Shown: positions 1 through 6,337, counted from the stretch's first letter. The stretch: DNA of 7,953 nt from Betaproteobacteria bacterium RIFCSPLOWO2_02_FULL_62_17 (GCA_001770355.1 MEQV01000118.1:20190-28142); one strand, 5' to 3'. The notes: generated by a model not told the origin, from the letters alone. Made by a program: numbers and translations.

Positions 1-994
1 CCACCACCTCGCCGACGCGCTCCGCGGGCGAGGCGTCATACATCAGCGTGGTCGCCACCGGACCGGAAAGTCCCAGCCCCATGCCGATCAAACAGGCAAG
101 CACGCCCATCCACAGGTAGACCCCGGTGAACGGCATGCCGATGAAGCCGATGGCGATCATCGATTGCGCGCCCATCACCAGCGGCCAGCGCTTGACGTTG
201 CGCAGCAGCCAGGGCATCACCACGCGTATGCCCACCGTGCCGGAGGCGAGGATCGCCATCAAAGTGCCGATGCGCGTTGCCGACAGGCCGATCTGCGTGC
301 CGTAGAGCGGTATCATGAAACTCACCAGGCTCCACAGGCAATTGTTCAGCGAGGCGACGATGTAGGCGCGGCGAAGATCAATGTCCTTGAGCAGCGACCA
401 ACTGCCCCGGGACTCCGCCGACGCCTCGCGATTGCGCGCAGCCTGCGGCGGATAAATCAGGAGCCTGGATGCCAGCGCCGCCAGCGGCACAGCGGAAAGC
501 ACCCCCAGCAATAAAAACGAATTCAAATGCCCCAGGTGGTCAACCGACAGGCCTGAAATCATCGGCCCGATGAAAGTGGCCGCCGAAATACCCAGCGAAT
601 GCACCGTGAAATTGGCGGTCCTGTCCTCGGGCTTGCCGAAACGCCCGATCGCCTGATGCGAGCCGATCTGGAACATGCTGTTGAAAATCCCCACCAGCGG
701 GCAGATGAAAAACAGCACTGCTAGCCCCTCCACCGCCCAGACCAATACGCCGCACAGCGCAATCACCAGCGAGGCCAGCATGAACGGCTTCTTCGGCCCG
801 ATCCGGTCGATCCAGCGCCCCATCCCTACGGCCATGAAAGCGCTGATCAGCCCGAACGAAGCCGCGAGCAACCCGATCACCGCCGGTGACGCCTGCAGAT
901 AGGCCGCGTACAACAGCACCGTGAGGCGCGTGCCGTTCACGGTGGTGTGATTGCAGGAGGAAAGGAAGACCTGGATGTAGAGGGGTTTGATCAT
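1..994 (-). CDS. Major facilitator superfamily transporter (3' end outside window)
   Basis: Reading the minus strand from ATG at 994 gives 331 uninterrupted codons to the window edge, so the last helices are missing. The product is strongly hydrophobic. The first helix covers roughly residues 8-33 and the second roughly 36-58. They are followed by the MFS cytoplasmic loop motif A, GRWIDRIGPKKPF, at 59-71 (Gly59, Asp63, Arg64, Gly66, Lys68-Lys69). A hydrophilic central loop near 180-205 separates the two six-helix halves, as expected of a 12-helix secondary transporter of the inner membrane. The substrate cannot be told from sequence. ATG 994 is chosen because an in-frame TAA lies about 25 codons upstream with no ATG between; the Shine-Dalgarno is poor. 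A TAAAAT box at 1046-1041 could be a -10 element but lacks a convincing -35. Family assignment is firm, specificity unknown. Confidence 0.9.
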   Translation of the reverse strand, partial: MIKPLYIQVFLSSCNHTTVNGTRLTVLLYAAYLQASPAVIGLLAASFGLISAFMAVGMGRWIDRIGPKKPFMLASLVIALCGVLVWAVEGLAVLFFICPLVGIFNSMFQIGSHQAIGRFGKPEDRTANFTVHSLGISAATFIGPMISGLSVDHLGHLNSFLLLGVLSAVPLAALASRLLIYPPQAARNREASAESRGSWSLLKDIDLRRAYIVASLNNCLWSLVSFMIPLYGTQIGLSATRIGTLMAILASGTVGIRVVMPWLLRNVKRWPLVMGAQSMIAIGFIGMPFTGVYLWMGVLACLIGMGLGLSGPVATTLMYDASPAERVGEVV

Positions 995-1081
995 TGCAAA
1001 CTGGAGGGATCCGGCCAGGATTGGGCAGATCCAAGGGCGTATTTTAGTGGTCTTCCAGCCAATTCCTTATTTGGAATCAAA

Positions 1082-1105
1082 ATCTGACGTCAAGGCACGT
1101 CAGAT
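1082..1105 (-). promoter_or_regulatory. Perfect 9-bp hairpin: minus-strand terminator or operator
   Basis: ATCTGACGT (1082-1090) and ACGTCAGAT (1097-1105) are exact reverse complements around a 6-base loop. Read on the minus strand, the stem runs into TTTTGATT, a short T run, so it could act as a weak intrinsic terminator for leftward transcription coming from the broken module at 1583-3029. Equally, the TGACGT/ACGTCA symmetry about 90-110 bp upstream of the transporter start would suit an operator for a dimeric regulator. The sequence does not decide between these. Confidence 0.45.
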
Positions 1106-1232
1106 GGCCCTCTAGATGAAGTATTTTTATGAATTTAACCCAGCCATTCCACTTCCTTCATGCCGCGCGGTGACCCCGGGTCCAGGCACATTCGAAACCG
1201 TGCGGTTCCTGGCAGGACACTGTAGCCGTACC

Positions 1233-1276
1233 GATTTTTTCCAGAAGAACAGGCACTTGACCTGATTTTTTCCAGA
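1233..1276. repeat. Two 13-bp direct repeats, 31 bp apart; possible relic IS end
   Basis: GATTTTTTCCAGA occurs at 1233-1245 and again at 1264-1276, in similar contexts (CCGA... and CTGA...). The start-to-start spacing of 31 bp is close to three helical turns, so proteins bound to both copies would face the same side of the DNA. A TGT begins at 1221 just outside the first copy. Insertion sequences of the IS21 family typically start with TG and carry several subterminal direct repeats, so this may be one abandoned end of such an element. No transposase is nearby, and the family assignment is only inference. Confidence 0.35.
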
Positions 1277-1420
1277 TAACAAAAGTGCGTCTCAGCATCC
1301 GTATTTCCAACGCGTTGATTCCAAAGAAGTTGATACCCAGTAAAACGAACGCGGGGGTATGCTATCTGGCGATTTCACAAACCATATTCGTTAGGCATCG
1401 CAATCAACAACGACCCACTC

Positions 1421-1684
1421 ATGACCTATCGCCCACAGCCTAGCCATCGAAGGAACATCCGGGAAGTGATCCTCCCGTTGACAGCGGCTATATACCGCGT
1501 TTTCGGTAGCCGAGCGCAGGATGGGGGGCGTCCAATTGGCGCCTTCTACACGGTGAACGTTGACAGTCGTGTTTGGCGTTACTTAGGCGGCATTTGGTAT
1601 CGCCCACTCGATGAAGAGGCCATCAGAGGCATTCATCTCGGGCCCTTCCGGGTCGATATTGGCTGCCAAGCACTCGTTGGTTAG
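1421..1684 (+). CDS. Small ORF of unknown function, chimeric C-terminus
   Basis: ATG at 1421 opens an 87-codon frame whose product I do not recognise. Residues 1-72 include a basic N-terminus and the segments RVFGSRAQDGGRPIGAFY and WRYLGGIWYRPLDEEA, which read like protein rather than noise. From about codon 73 (position 1637 onward) the frame runs antisense to the conserved part of the GHKL ATPase remnant. The last 15 or so residues are therefore foreign, and any original gene was cut at this point. No Shine-Dalgarno precedes the ATG and no promoter is evident. It may be a 5' fragment of a lost gene or a chance open frame. Confidence 0.3.
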   Translation: MTYRPQPSHRRNIREVILPLTAAIYRVFGSRAQDGGRPIGAFYTVNVDSRVWRYLGGIWYRPLDEEAIRGIHLGPFRVDIGCQALVG

Positions 1685-1903
1685 ACGAGCGTCAATCGAA
1701 TTTACGAGCTTTTCAACCAAGGCGGCGTCTGGTCGGCTTTGCTGATTCCCGGCTCCGCTAAAGTTATTTTCTGAGTCGCCGTAAAATCGCCAGATTCTTG
1801 GGTCGTCCCACAGATTGGCGTTTTTCAAATGGCCGATTACCGCCTCTTCTGTATCGGCGCGCATCAATTCTTCACATAGCACTTTGGATTCGTTGTCATT
1901 CAT
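1583..1903 (-). pseudogene. Truncated GHKL-type ATPase, N-terminal fragment
   Basis: ATG at 1903 opens a 106-codon frame. Residues 37-89 contain IWRFYGDSENNF, GNQQSRPDAALVEKLVNSID and DPEGPE. The E64...N68-S-I-D71-A72 pattern matches the N-box of GHKL ATPases (Hsp90, MutL, gyrase B and histidine-kinase relatives), where the Asn helps coordinate Mg-ATP. The remaining ATP-site motifs (DxGxG and others) and everything C-terminal are missing. After Glu89, near position 1637, the reading runs into 17 unrelated residues and a TAA. None of the three minus-strand frames beyond the break resumes the family sequence, so this is a deletion or rearrangement, not a frameshift. The start overlaps the end of the upstream gene as ATGAATGA, with a GGGAAAG ribosome site, showing former translational coupling. 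Some other fold sharing the motif is possible but less likely. The fragment cannot be an active ATPase. Confidence 0.75.
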
Positions 1904-3029
1904 GATGCATCTTTCCCAGGAATTGCTTGCCGCGCTCGGTGACAACATATTTAACTCGAATTCCATCGCGCTCTCGGGCAACAAGACCAAGGTCCGTCAT
2001 TCGTGAAATGGCGCCAGATCTTTGTGTGGCAATGAATGACTGTGACGCGTTGAAATTCGGAGAAACGTGCTTCTGCAATGCGACGTCCAAGTTTTCCGGC
2101 GTGTTGTGGCCCTGGCCAATCAATTCGATGATTGTCTTGTAGGCCGATCTCTCCTGGGGTACCGCATTGTGAATTAGGGAACACAAAAACTCGCGTTCTT
2201 CGTCTGAAAACTTGTCAGCGGTCCTGCCATCAGTCCCATCAAGGCATGGGTTTTGTAGCAGTGCAAACGACCAACCTGCCTCGGTAAGCGAAATAGTGCT
2301 TTTCTTGCCTTCACAACGACCGATCAGCTTGAGCGAGGCCAACAACCCGGATAGTTGCCCTCGTTTGTTCATTCCTCCAACAAACTGGCTGGAATAGCGA
2401 GCGATCCCCTTCTCTGCGCTTGAAGGACTGGGTAAGGCTGTTGATAGCTGATCGTCCCGATCAGTCGAGAGCAACGAATCACGCCGTTGCAGTTCGATGG
2501 CCAGATTTCTTGCCTGCCTAGCGATCTCTACCGCCGCCTTACCCAATTCAAGACCTTCCGTGTGGGTGGGCAGCATATTCGCGATCGCGCGGCAGCTTGC
2601 CTTTGCAGGCAAGAGGCGATTGAACTGACCAAATAGCCATCTTTCGAGAGGAATGTCCTCCCCTAGAACAAAAAAGTCCTCTGGAATTGAGGCCAGACGA
2701 ACGTCGGCGCTAAGCATTTTAGGGGCCCGAAAAACCTCGGGCACGTCACCCAATATCGGGCGCTCAATTTCAGACCCGTCCTTGCTTTCGTTGTTTAGAC
2801 TACCGGAACTACCGGATTTGGAATTAGCTTGACGTTCGCGCGAACTCGCGGATGCCGACTCCACGACGATTCCTGCAACAATGCCGGCCCGCGAGTGGAG
2901 AAGGAACTGGTTCGCGATGGCAAGTGAAATAAATTCGGAGTAATCACGATAGCCGCCCTTGGCTATTAGCTCATCCATTTCACGTTTTCGATCGTCAGGG
3001 CACTCGAAGCAAACAATCATAATTGTCAT
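1896..3029 (-). CDS. Predicted DNA-binding protein: RHH-like N-terminus plus winged-helix-like segments
   Basis: This is a 377-residue protein of a family I cannot name. Residues 4-45 (IVCFECPDDRKREMDELIAK, then GGYRDYSEFISLAIANQ) follow the beta-strand/helix/helix spacing of ribbon-helix-helix DNA-binding proteins. Residues 55-90 are Ser/Gly/Asn-rich and probably a flexible linker. Residues 125-185 look helical. Residues 208-258 (basic helix, then SLTEAGWSFALL) and 276-372 (SGAISRMTDLGLVARERDG, then VTERGKQFL) each end in a strand-turn-strand pattern typical of winged helix-turn-helix domains. I infer a cytoplasmic, DNA-binding accessory or regulatory subunit. Its stop codon lies inside the start of the GHKL ATPase gene (8-bp overlap), so the two were made together and probably acted together. 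ATG 3029 is followed by another ATG at 3020, and neither has a good Shine-Dalgarno. Its GC content is lower than that of metG or the transporter, suggesting transfer. Confidence 0.75.
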   Translation of the reverse strand: MTIMIVCFECPDDRKREMDELIAKGGYRDYSEFISLAIANQFLLHSRAGIVAGIVVESASASSRERQANSKSGSSGSLNNESKDGSEIERPILGDVPEVFRAPKMLSADVRLASIPEDFFVLGEDIPLERWLFGQFNRLLPAKASCRAIANMLPTHTEGLELGKAAVEIARQARNLAIELQRRDSLLSTDRDDQLSTALPSPSSAEKGIARYSSQFVGGMNKRGQLSGLLASLKLIGRCEGKKSTISLTEAGWSFALLQNPCLDGTDGRTADKFSDEEREFLCSLIHNAVPQERSAYKTIIELIGQGHNTPENLDVALQKHVSPNFNASQSFIATQRSGAISRMTDLGLVARERDGIRVKYVVTERGKQFLGKMHHE

Positions 3030-3052
3030 ATCAAGTATTTATAATATGCACA

Positions 3053-3081
3053 TTTTAATGTATTTTTATATATACTATCAA
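3053..3081 (-). promoter_or_regulatory. Putative sigma-70-type promoter for the leftward regulator gene
   Basis: On the minus strand TTGATA (3081-3076) is followed after 17 bases by TTAAAA (3058-3053), about 25 bases before ATG 3029. A second possible -10, TATTAT, lies at 3046-3041 but lacks a good -35. In DNA this AT-rich, chance matches are common, so the exact boxes are tentative even though a promoter in this stretch is likely. Confidence 0.35.
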
Positions 3082-3246
3082 TATTGTATTAAATTTATAT
3101 TGTCTATAGTAATGGAAACATCGATATACGCTTGGATATTAAAGGATATCAACGGTGGTACTGGTATTTTTGGAATGGATTCTTACGATCAGTTCCGCCA
3201 CTAACGGCTACGGTGATTGGACGATCCCTGATCAAGCGGTCTTCGT

Positions 3247-3274
3247 TTGACGCGATGCAAAAGACAGATCTATT
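3247..3274 (+). promoter_or_regulatory. Weak candidate promoter for the DUF4143 ATPase gene
   Basis: TTGACG at 3247-3252 is a good -35 match. TCTATT at 3269-3274 after 16 bases is a mediocre -10, placing a start near 3281, about 27 bases before ATG 3308. It is the best pair seen in the leader, but the -10 is poor. Confidence 0.25.
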
Positions 3275-3293
3275 CCGCGGACTTGCCGTGGCA

Positions 3294-3300
3294 AAGGAGA
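3294..3300 (+). promoter_or_regulatory. Strong Shine-Dalgarno fixing the ATPase start at 3308
   Basis: AAGGAGA ends seven bases before ATG 3308. It is the clearest ribosome binding site in the window and supports this start over later ATGs. Confidence 0.8.
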
Positions 3301-3307
3301 AGTCCTG

Positions 3308-4807
3308 ATGGCGCAGCCTGATTTTTTCCACGACCTTTTGGCGCCCGAGCTTGCCGACAATCTGCGCGAGCTTAACCCGCACTGGGCGGGTTTGCCCGGA
3401 CCTCAGATCCCCCGGTTTCGGCGGCATATTTTTCCGAAGATCTACCGCAGCCTTCATGCGGGACTGACCCCGGCGAGCGTGCTTCGAGGCACGCGACGCG
3501 TGGGGAAAACGATCATTGTCAGGCAGGTCATTGAGAAGATGCTTGACGAAGGGATCGCCGCCCGGCGTATTTTGTACGTTGCATTCGACGAAATCGGGAG
3601 TCTGCGCAAACTGCGCGATCCGATCCTGACCATCGCGCGATGGTACGAGTCGCGCGTGCTGCAGCGCACGCTGAATGAAGCGGCGCATGCCGACGGTACG
3701 GTTTTTCTGCTGTTCGACGAGGTGCAAAACCTTGACGCCTGGGCACCGCAGCTCAAGCATCTTGTGGACAACAACACCGTGCGGGTGCTCCTGACAGGAA
3801 GCTCGTCGCTTCGAATCGAGGCGGGCCGCGACAGTCTTGCGGGCAGGATTACCACCTTCGACCTTGGGCCGTTGCTTCTCCGGGAGATCGCGGACCTTTC
3901 CCATGCTGGACAGGTGCAGCCCCACTGGGAGGACAACGGCGCTGATCGCCTCAGCGATCCGCTATTCTGGACGGAGGGCATTGCGAAGGCGCGGGTGGAG
4001 AAAGAGCTCCGCGTTCAGGCTTTCAAGGCTTTTTCCGTCCGCGGTGGTTATCCGATTGCTCACGAACGCGGCGACACGCCGTGGCCGGAGATAGCGGCCT
4101 ACCTCAATGCGAACATCGTCAAGCGCGCGATTCAGCACGATCTGCGGCTCGGACCAAGGGGCGCGAAGCGCGACGAGAAGCTGTTGGAGGAAGTCTTTCG
4201 GCTGTGTTGCCGCTACGCCGGCCAGGTCGCGGGTCAGAGCGCGTTCGTTCCTGAAATTCAGCAGGCGCTTGCCGGAAACATAGGCTGGAGCCGTGTGCTG
4301 ACTTATATGAAGTTTCTCGATGGGACACTGCTCGTGCGGCTCGTCCCGGCGATGGAGCTTCGGCTCAAGAAGCGCAAGGCACCCGCCAAGATCTGCCTAA
4401 GCGACCACGGGCTGCGCGCAAGCTGGCTGCAGGAGATCGTTCCCTTGGATCCCGCCGGACTGAACGCGAATCCGCACCTCACCGACCTCGCCGGGCATCT
4501 GGCCGAAAGCGTGCTGGGATATTTCCTGTCTTGCGTTCCGAACCTTGAACTGGCGCATTTTCCGATGCGCGGGGCGGAGCCGGAGGTGGATTTCGTGCTC
4601 ACGGTGGGCACCAAGCGCATCCCGATCGAGGTCAAGTATCGCAAGCGAATCGACCCGCACGACGATACGCGTGGTTTGCGCGCTTTCCTCGAAAAGGCTG
4701 TCTACAACGCGCCGTTCGGACTGCTGGTGACGCTCGAAGACGACGTTCGCGTTCCCGACCCGCGAATCATCCCGATTTCGCTCTCGTCGCTGCTTTGGAT
4801 GAGATAA
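3308..4807 (+). CDS. AAA_14/DUF4143-type ATP-binding protein
   Basis: This intact 499-residue protein has the two-part architecture of the AAA_14 plus DUF4143 family. The N-terminal P-loop ATPase shows Walker A GTRRVGKT at 61-68 (Lys67, Thr68), Walker B FLLFDE at 133-138 (Asp137, Glu138) and the sensor-like TGSSS at 163-167, followed by the family-typical DLGPLLLREI. A GGYP turn at 246-249 marks the link to the C-terminal half. That half ends in EVDFVL at 426-431 and IPIEVKY at 438-444. Asp428, Glu441 and Lys443 form the D...ExK pattern of the PD-(D/E)XK nuclease fold seen in this family. The length is somewhat above the more usual 380-450 residues, because of an N-terminal extension of about 45 residues and an insert near 200-235. 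Members are widespread accessory genes without a settled role. It is transcribed alone and converges on the SEC-C gene. Confidence 0.92.
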   Translation: MAQPDFFHDLLAPELADNLRELNPHWAGLPGPQIPRFRRHIFPKIYRSLHAGLTPASVLRGTRRVGKTIIVRQVIEKMLDEGIAARRILYVAFDEIGSLRKLRDPILTIARWYESRVLQRTLNEAAHADGTVFLLFDEVQNLDAWAPQLKHLVDNNTVRVLLTGSSSLRIEAGRDSLAGRITTFDLGPLLLREIADLSHAGQVQPHWEDNGADRLSDPLFWTEGIAKARVEKELRVQAFKAFSVRGGYPIAHERGDTPWPEIAAYLNANIVKRAIQHDLRLGPRGAKRDEKLLEEVFRLCCRYAGQVAGQSAFVPEIQQALAGNIGWSRVLTYMKFLDGTLLVRLVPAMELRLKKRKAPAKICLSDHGLRASWLQEIVPLDPAGLNANPHLTDLAGHLAESVLGYFLSCVPNLELAHFPMRGAEPEVDFVLTVGTKRIPIEVKYRKRIDPHDDTRGLRAFLEKAVYNAPFGLLVTLEDDVRVPDPRIIPISLSSLLWMR

Positions 4808-4821
4808 TTGTATATAGAGGA

Positions 4822-4860
4822 ATTGCCCAACGCCGGCTTCGCTGTGGTTTCGCCGGCAAT
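4822..4860. repeat. Inverted repeats between converging genes; weak terminator candidate
   Basis: GCCGGC at 4832-4837 can pair with GCCGGC at 4852-4857 around a 14-base loop, and ATTGCC at 4822-4827 can pair with GGCAAT at 4855-4860 as an alternative. The position between two convergent genes suits a bidirectional terminator. Neither strand has a T run after the stem, so an intrinsic terminator is not established. Confidence 0.25.
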
Positions 4861-4879
4861 CCAGCCGAGCATGCTGTCA

Positions 4880-6337
4880 TCAGGGCTTGCTCATCAACCC
4901 CAATCGCTCGCGCAGCCGCCACACGATCCCCGCGTCAAGCGGCGGCTTCATGCTGCTGCCATCGCGTTCAATCTGCAGCACCAGGCCCTCGACGATCTCG
5001 CGGCCGTCGCGGTCCTTGACCGCTTCGAGCGGCGTCCTGCCGCCGAGCATGGGGATTTCTTCGTTCACCCAGCGCTCGTAATGCGCCTCCAGCATCTCGG
5101 TGAGCCTCGCCTTCACTTCGGGAAGCTCCGCCAGCGCTTGATCCTCGGCGTCCTGCTTCGTGGCTCGTTTATTCCGTTTTGTTTCGGCCAGAAGCTTCTC
5201 CATTGAGCGGATCTTGGTCGCACGGAAACGTGCGCGCTCGCCGAGTGCCCGCTCGACGATATCTCGAAAAGTTTGCGCGCGCGCCTCGGAATTCACCTCG
5301 GCGGTGAGCCGTGTGCCGTCGATCTCGATCGAGCCGAGGACGGTGTTGTCCCAGCTCGCATGCGCCTTGTTGCCGCGCTTCGACCAATCAAAGCGCACTT
5401 TCAGCAGTGTGCCACCGGTATCGCATTTGGCGCCATCGAGCAGTTCGTCGTCGCGCGCATCGAGCGCGAGATGTTTGAGGGCGTCGAACGCCTCACGCGC
5501 CGAGTCGATGTCGAAGCTAAGCCGCTGAAGCGAAAGCGGCTCACCGTCCGTGTTCTGAAGCGTTGGGAGCTTGGGATTGAGGGTCCGGTCCGCGATCTCG
5601 AGATACAGCTCACGCAGTTCAAGGTCCCACTCGCGCAGGTGCTCCGGACCGGACGCCTCTTCGCTCGCGGTGATGCGCCGGCGCAGCTCGATAATGGCCG
5701 CCTTGGTATCGGGCCGGATGGGAAACGGAGACAGTGCCTCGACCAGCGCGATGCCATCCGTCGCGACGATCTGCCCGAACACAATGTCACCCGGCTGCAA
5801 CATCGCCGAGGCGCTGCGTTCGAGCACCTCTTGCTCCTTGCCGGTGATGATGTCGCGCACGCGGAATCCCCTGGCGGGGTCGGCGCGCACGATCTCGAAA
5901 AAACTGAACGGCGAGCCGGTGCAGGCTTCGAGATAGCGGCGCAACGCCGGGTCGAGGTGCCGTCCCTTCGCGTGAAGAAAGGCTTCGGTGGGCGTCACCT
6001 CGTGCAAAGACTTTTCGGCGACGCGCGTTTCGTCCGAGTCCGGCGACCAGCAGTGAAACAGCCACGGCATGAACACCGGGGCGTGCGGCGTATCAAAGTC
6101 GAATGTGTCCCCTTCCCAGAGTGTGAATTCCTGCCAGGCCTCGTCGATCGCAGCCGGGCCGTAGGCATGGGTCACGAACCGCAGCATGTCGGCTGGAAAC
6201 CCTTCGAGGGCGCGCCGTACGCGCCGCCACGCCAGATCCTCCGGCGTCTCGGGCATGCTTGCCGCGGCGGCAAGGCAGCAGTGTTTGTATTTTCTTCCGC
6301 TGCCGCAGGGGCAGGGGTCGTTGCGTCCCACTTTCAT
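4880..6337 (-). CDS. SEC-C motif domain protein
   Basis: The protein is 485 residues and starts MKVGRNDPCPCGSGRKYKHC. Cys9, Cys11, Cys20 and Cys21 form the CxC-x8-CC zinc-binding SEC-C motif, best known from the SecA C-terminus, where it helps bind SecB. Here it is N-terminal. Residues around 160-225 (TGKEQEVLERSASAMLQPGD, then SPFPIRP) form a probable beta-rich domain that I recognise from other large SEC-C proteins but cannot assign a function. Residues 375-410 are charged and probably coiled. The C-terminal part from Trp423 (WVNEEIPMLGGRTPLEAV) resembles the short C-terminal domain of MbcA/ParS/Xre-type antitoxins. No signal peptide or membrane helix is seen, so it is probably cytoplasmic. 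ATG 6337 is supported by the immediate SEC-C motif and AAGGAA at 6353-6348. It follows metG by 52 bp on the same strand and is probably co-transcribed with it. Confidence 0.85.
   Translation of the reverse strand: MKVGRNDPCPCGSGRKYKHCCLAAAASMPETPEDLAWRRVRRALEGFPADMLRFVTHAYGPAAIDEAWQEFTLWEGDTFDFDTPHAPVFMPWLFHCWSPDSDETRVAEKSLHEVTPTEAFLHAKGRHLDPALRRYLEACTGSPFSFFEIVRADPARGFRVRDIITGKEQEVLERSASAMLQPGDIVFGQIVATDGIALVEALSPFPIRPDTKAAIIELRRRITASEEASGPEHLREWDLELRELYLEIADRTLNPKLPTLQNTDGEPLSLQRLSFDIDSAREAFDALKHLALDARDDELLDGAKCDTGGTLLKVRFDWSKRGNKAHASWDNTVLGSIEIDGTRLTAEVNSEARAQTFRDIVERALGERARFRATKIRSMEKLLAETKRNKRATKQDAEDQALAELPEVKARLTEMLEAHYERWVNEEIPMLGGRTPLEAVKDRDGREIVEGLVLQIERDGSSMKPPLDAGIVWRLRERLGLMSKP

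Larger units (their letters stand above)
1066..1329. repeat. 15-bp inverted repeat pair bounding a 264-bp segment
   Basis: CTTATTTGGAATCAA at 1066-1080 matches the reverse complement of TTGATTCCAAAGAAG at 1315-1329 in 14 of 15 positions, with a perfect 10-bp core (TTGGAATCAA). The segment could be a small non-autonomous element with terminal inverted repeats, or the arms could be two copies of a regulator site. No clear target-site duplication is visible outside the arms, which weakens the mobile-element reading. Confidence 0.4.
995..1420. other. Gene-free accessory stretch rich in small repeats
   Basis: About 425 bases separate the transporter start from the next possible ORF. No open frame here has convincing coding character and I see no tRNA or rRNA. 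It holds a hairpin (1082-1105), a long-spaced inverted repeat (1066-1080 with 1315-1329) and a 13-bp direct repeat (1233-1245 and 1264-1276). Such a patchwork suits a site of repeated insertion and deletion upstream of a conserved gene. It probably also contains the transporter promoter. Confidence 0.6.
3030..3307. other. Divergent intergenic region, very AT-rich on the left side
   Basis: The first 80-100 bases (3030-3115) are almost entirely A/T, in sharp contrast to everything right of about 3185. They probably carry the promoter of the leftward gene. The right part, 3185-3307, has the GC content of the flanking chromosome and holds the leader of the rightward ATPase gene. One frame is open from 3093 to a TGA at 3306-3308 that overlaps the ATPase ATG as TGATG; it may be the tail of a lost gene. 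A 30-codon ATG frame from 3112 lacks a ribosome site and I do not call it. Confidence 0.6.

Noticed and set aside
540..1034. 164-codon minus-strand frame over the transporter
   Set aside because: It is out of frame with the MFS reading frame, which has hydrophobic helices and motif A; this one gives a His/Arg/Gly-rich product.
1138..1250. Minus-strand frame ending in KEVEWLG and a stop, as a gene remnant
   Set aside because: It is short, runs into the direct-repeat area, and the other two frames look equally plausible; nothing identifiable.
1390..1686. GTTAGGC at 1390-1396 and GTTAGAC at 1680-1686 as integron cassette core sites around the small plus-strand ORF
   Set aside because: No matching inverse core (RYYYAAC with a paired stem) lies before the second site, the ORF runs straight through where the recombination site should be, and the surrounding genes are not cassette-like.
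3149..3925. 258-codon minus-strand frame
   Set aside because: It lies antisense to the ATPase gene, whose Walker motifs and ribosome site are clear; the antisense product is Arg-rich with no recognisable motif.
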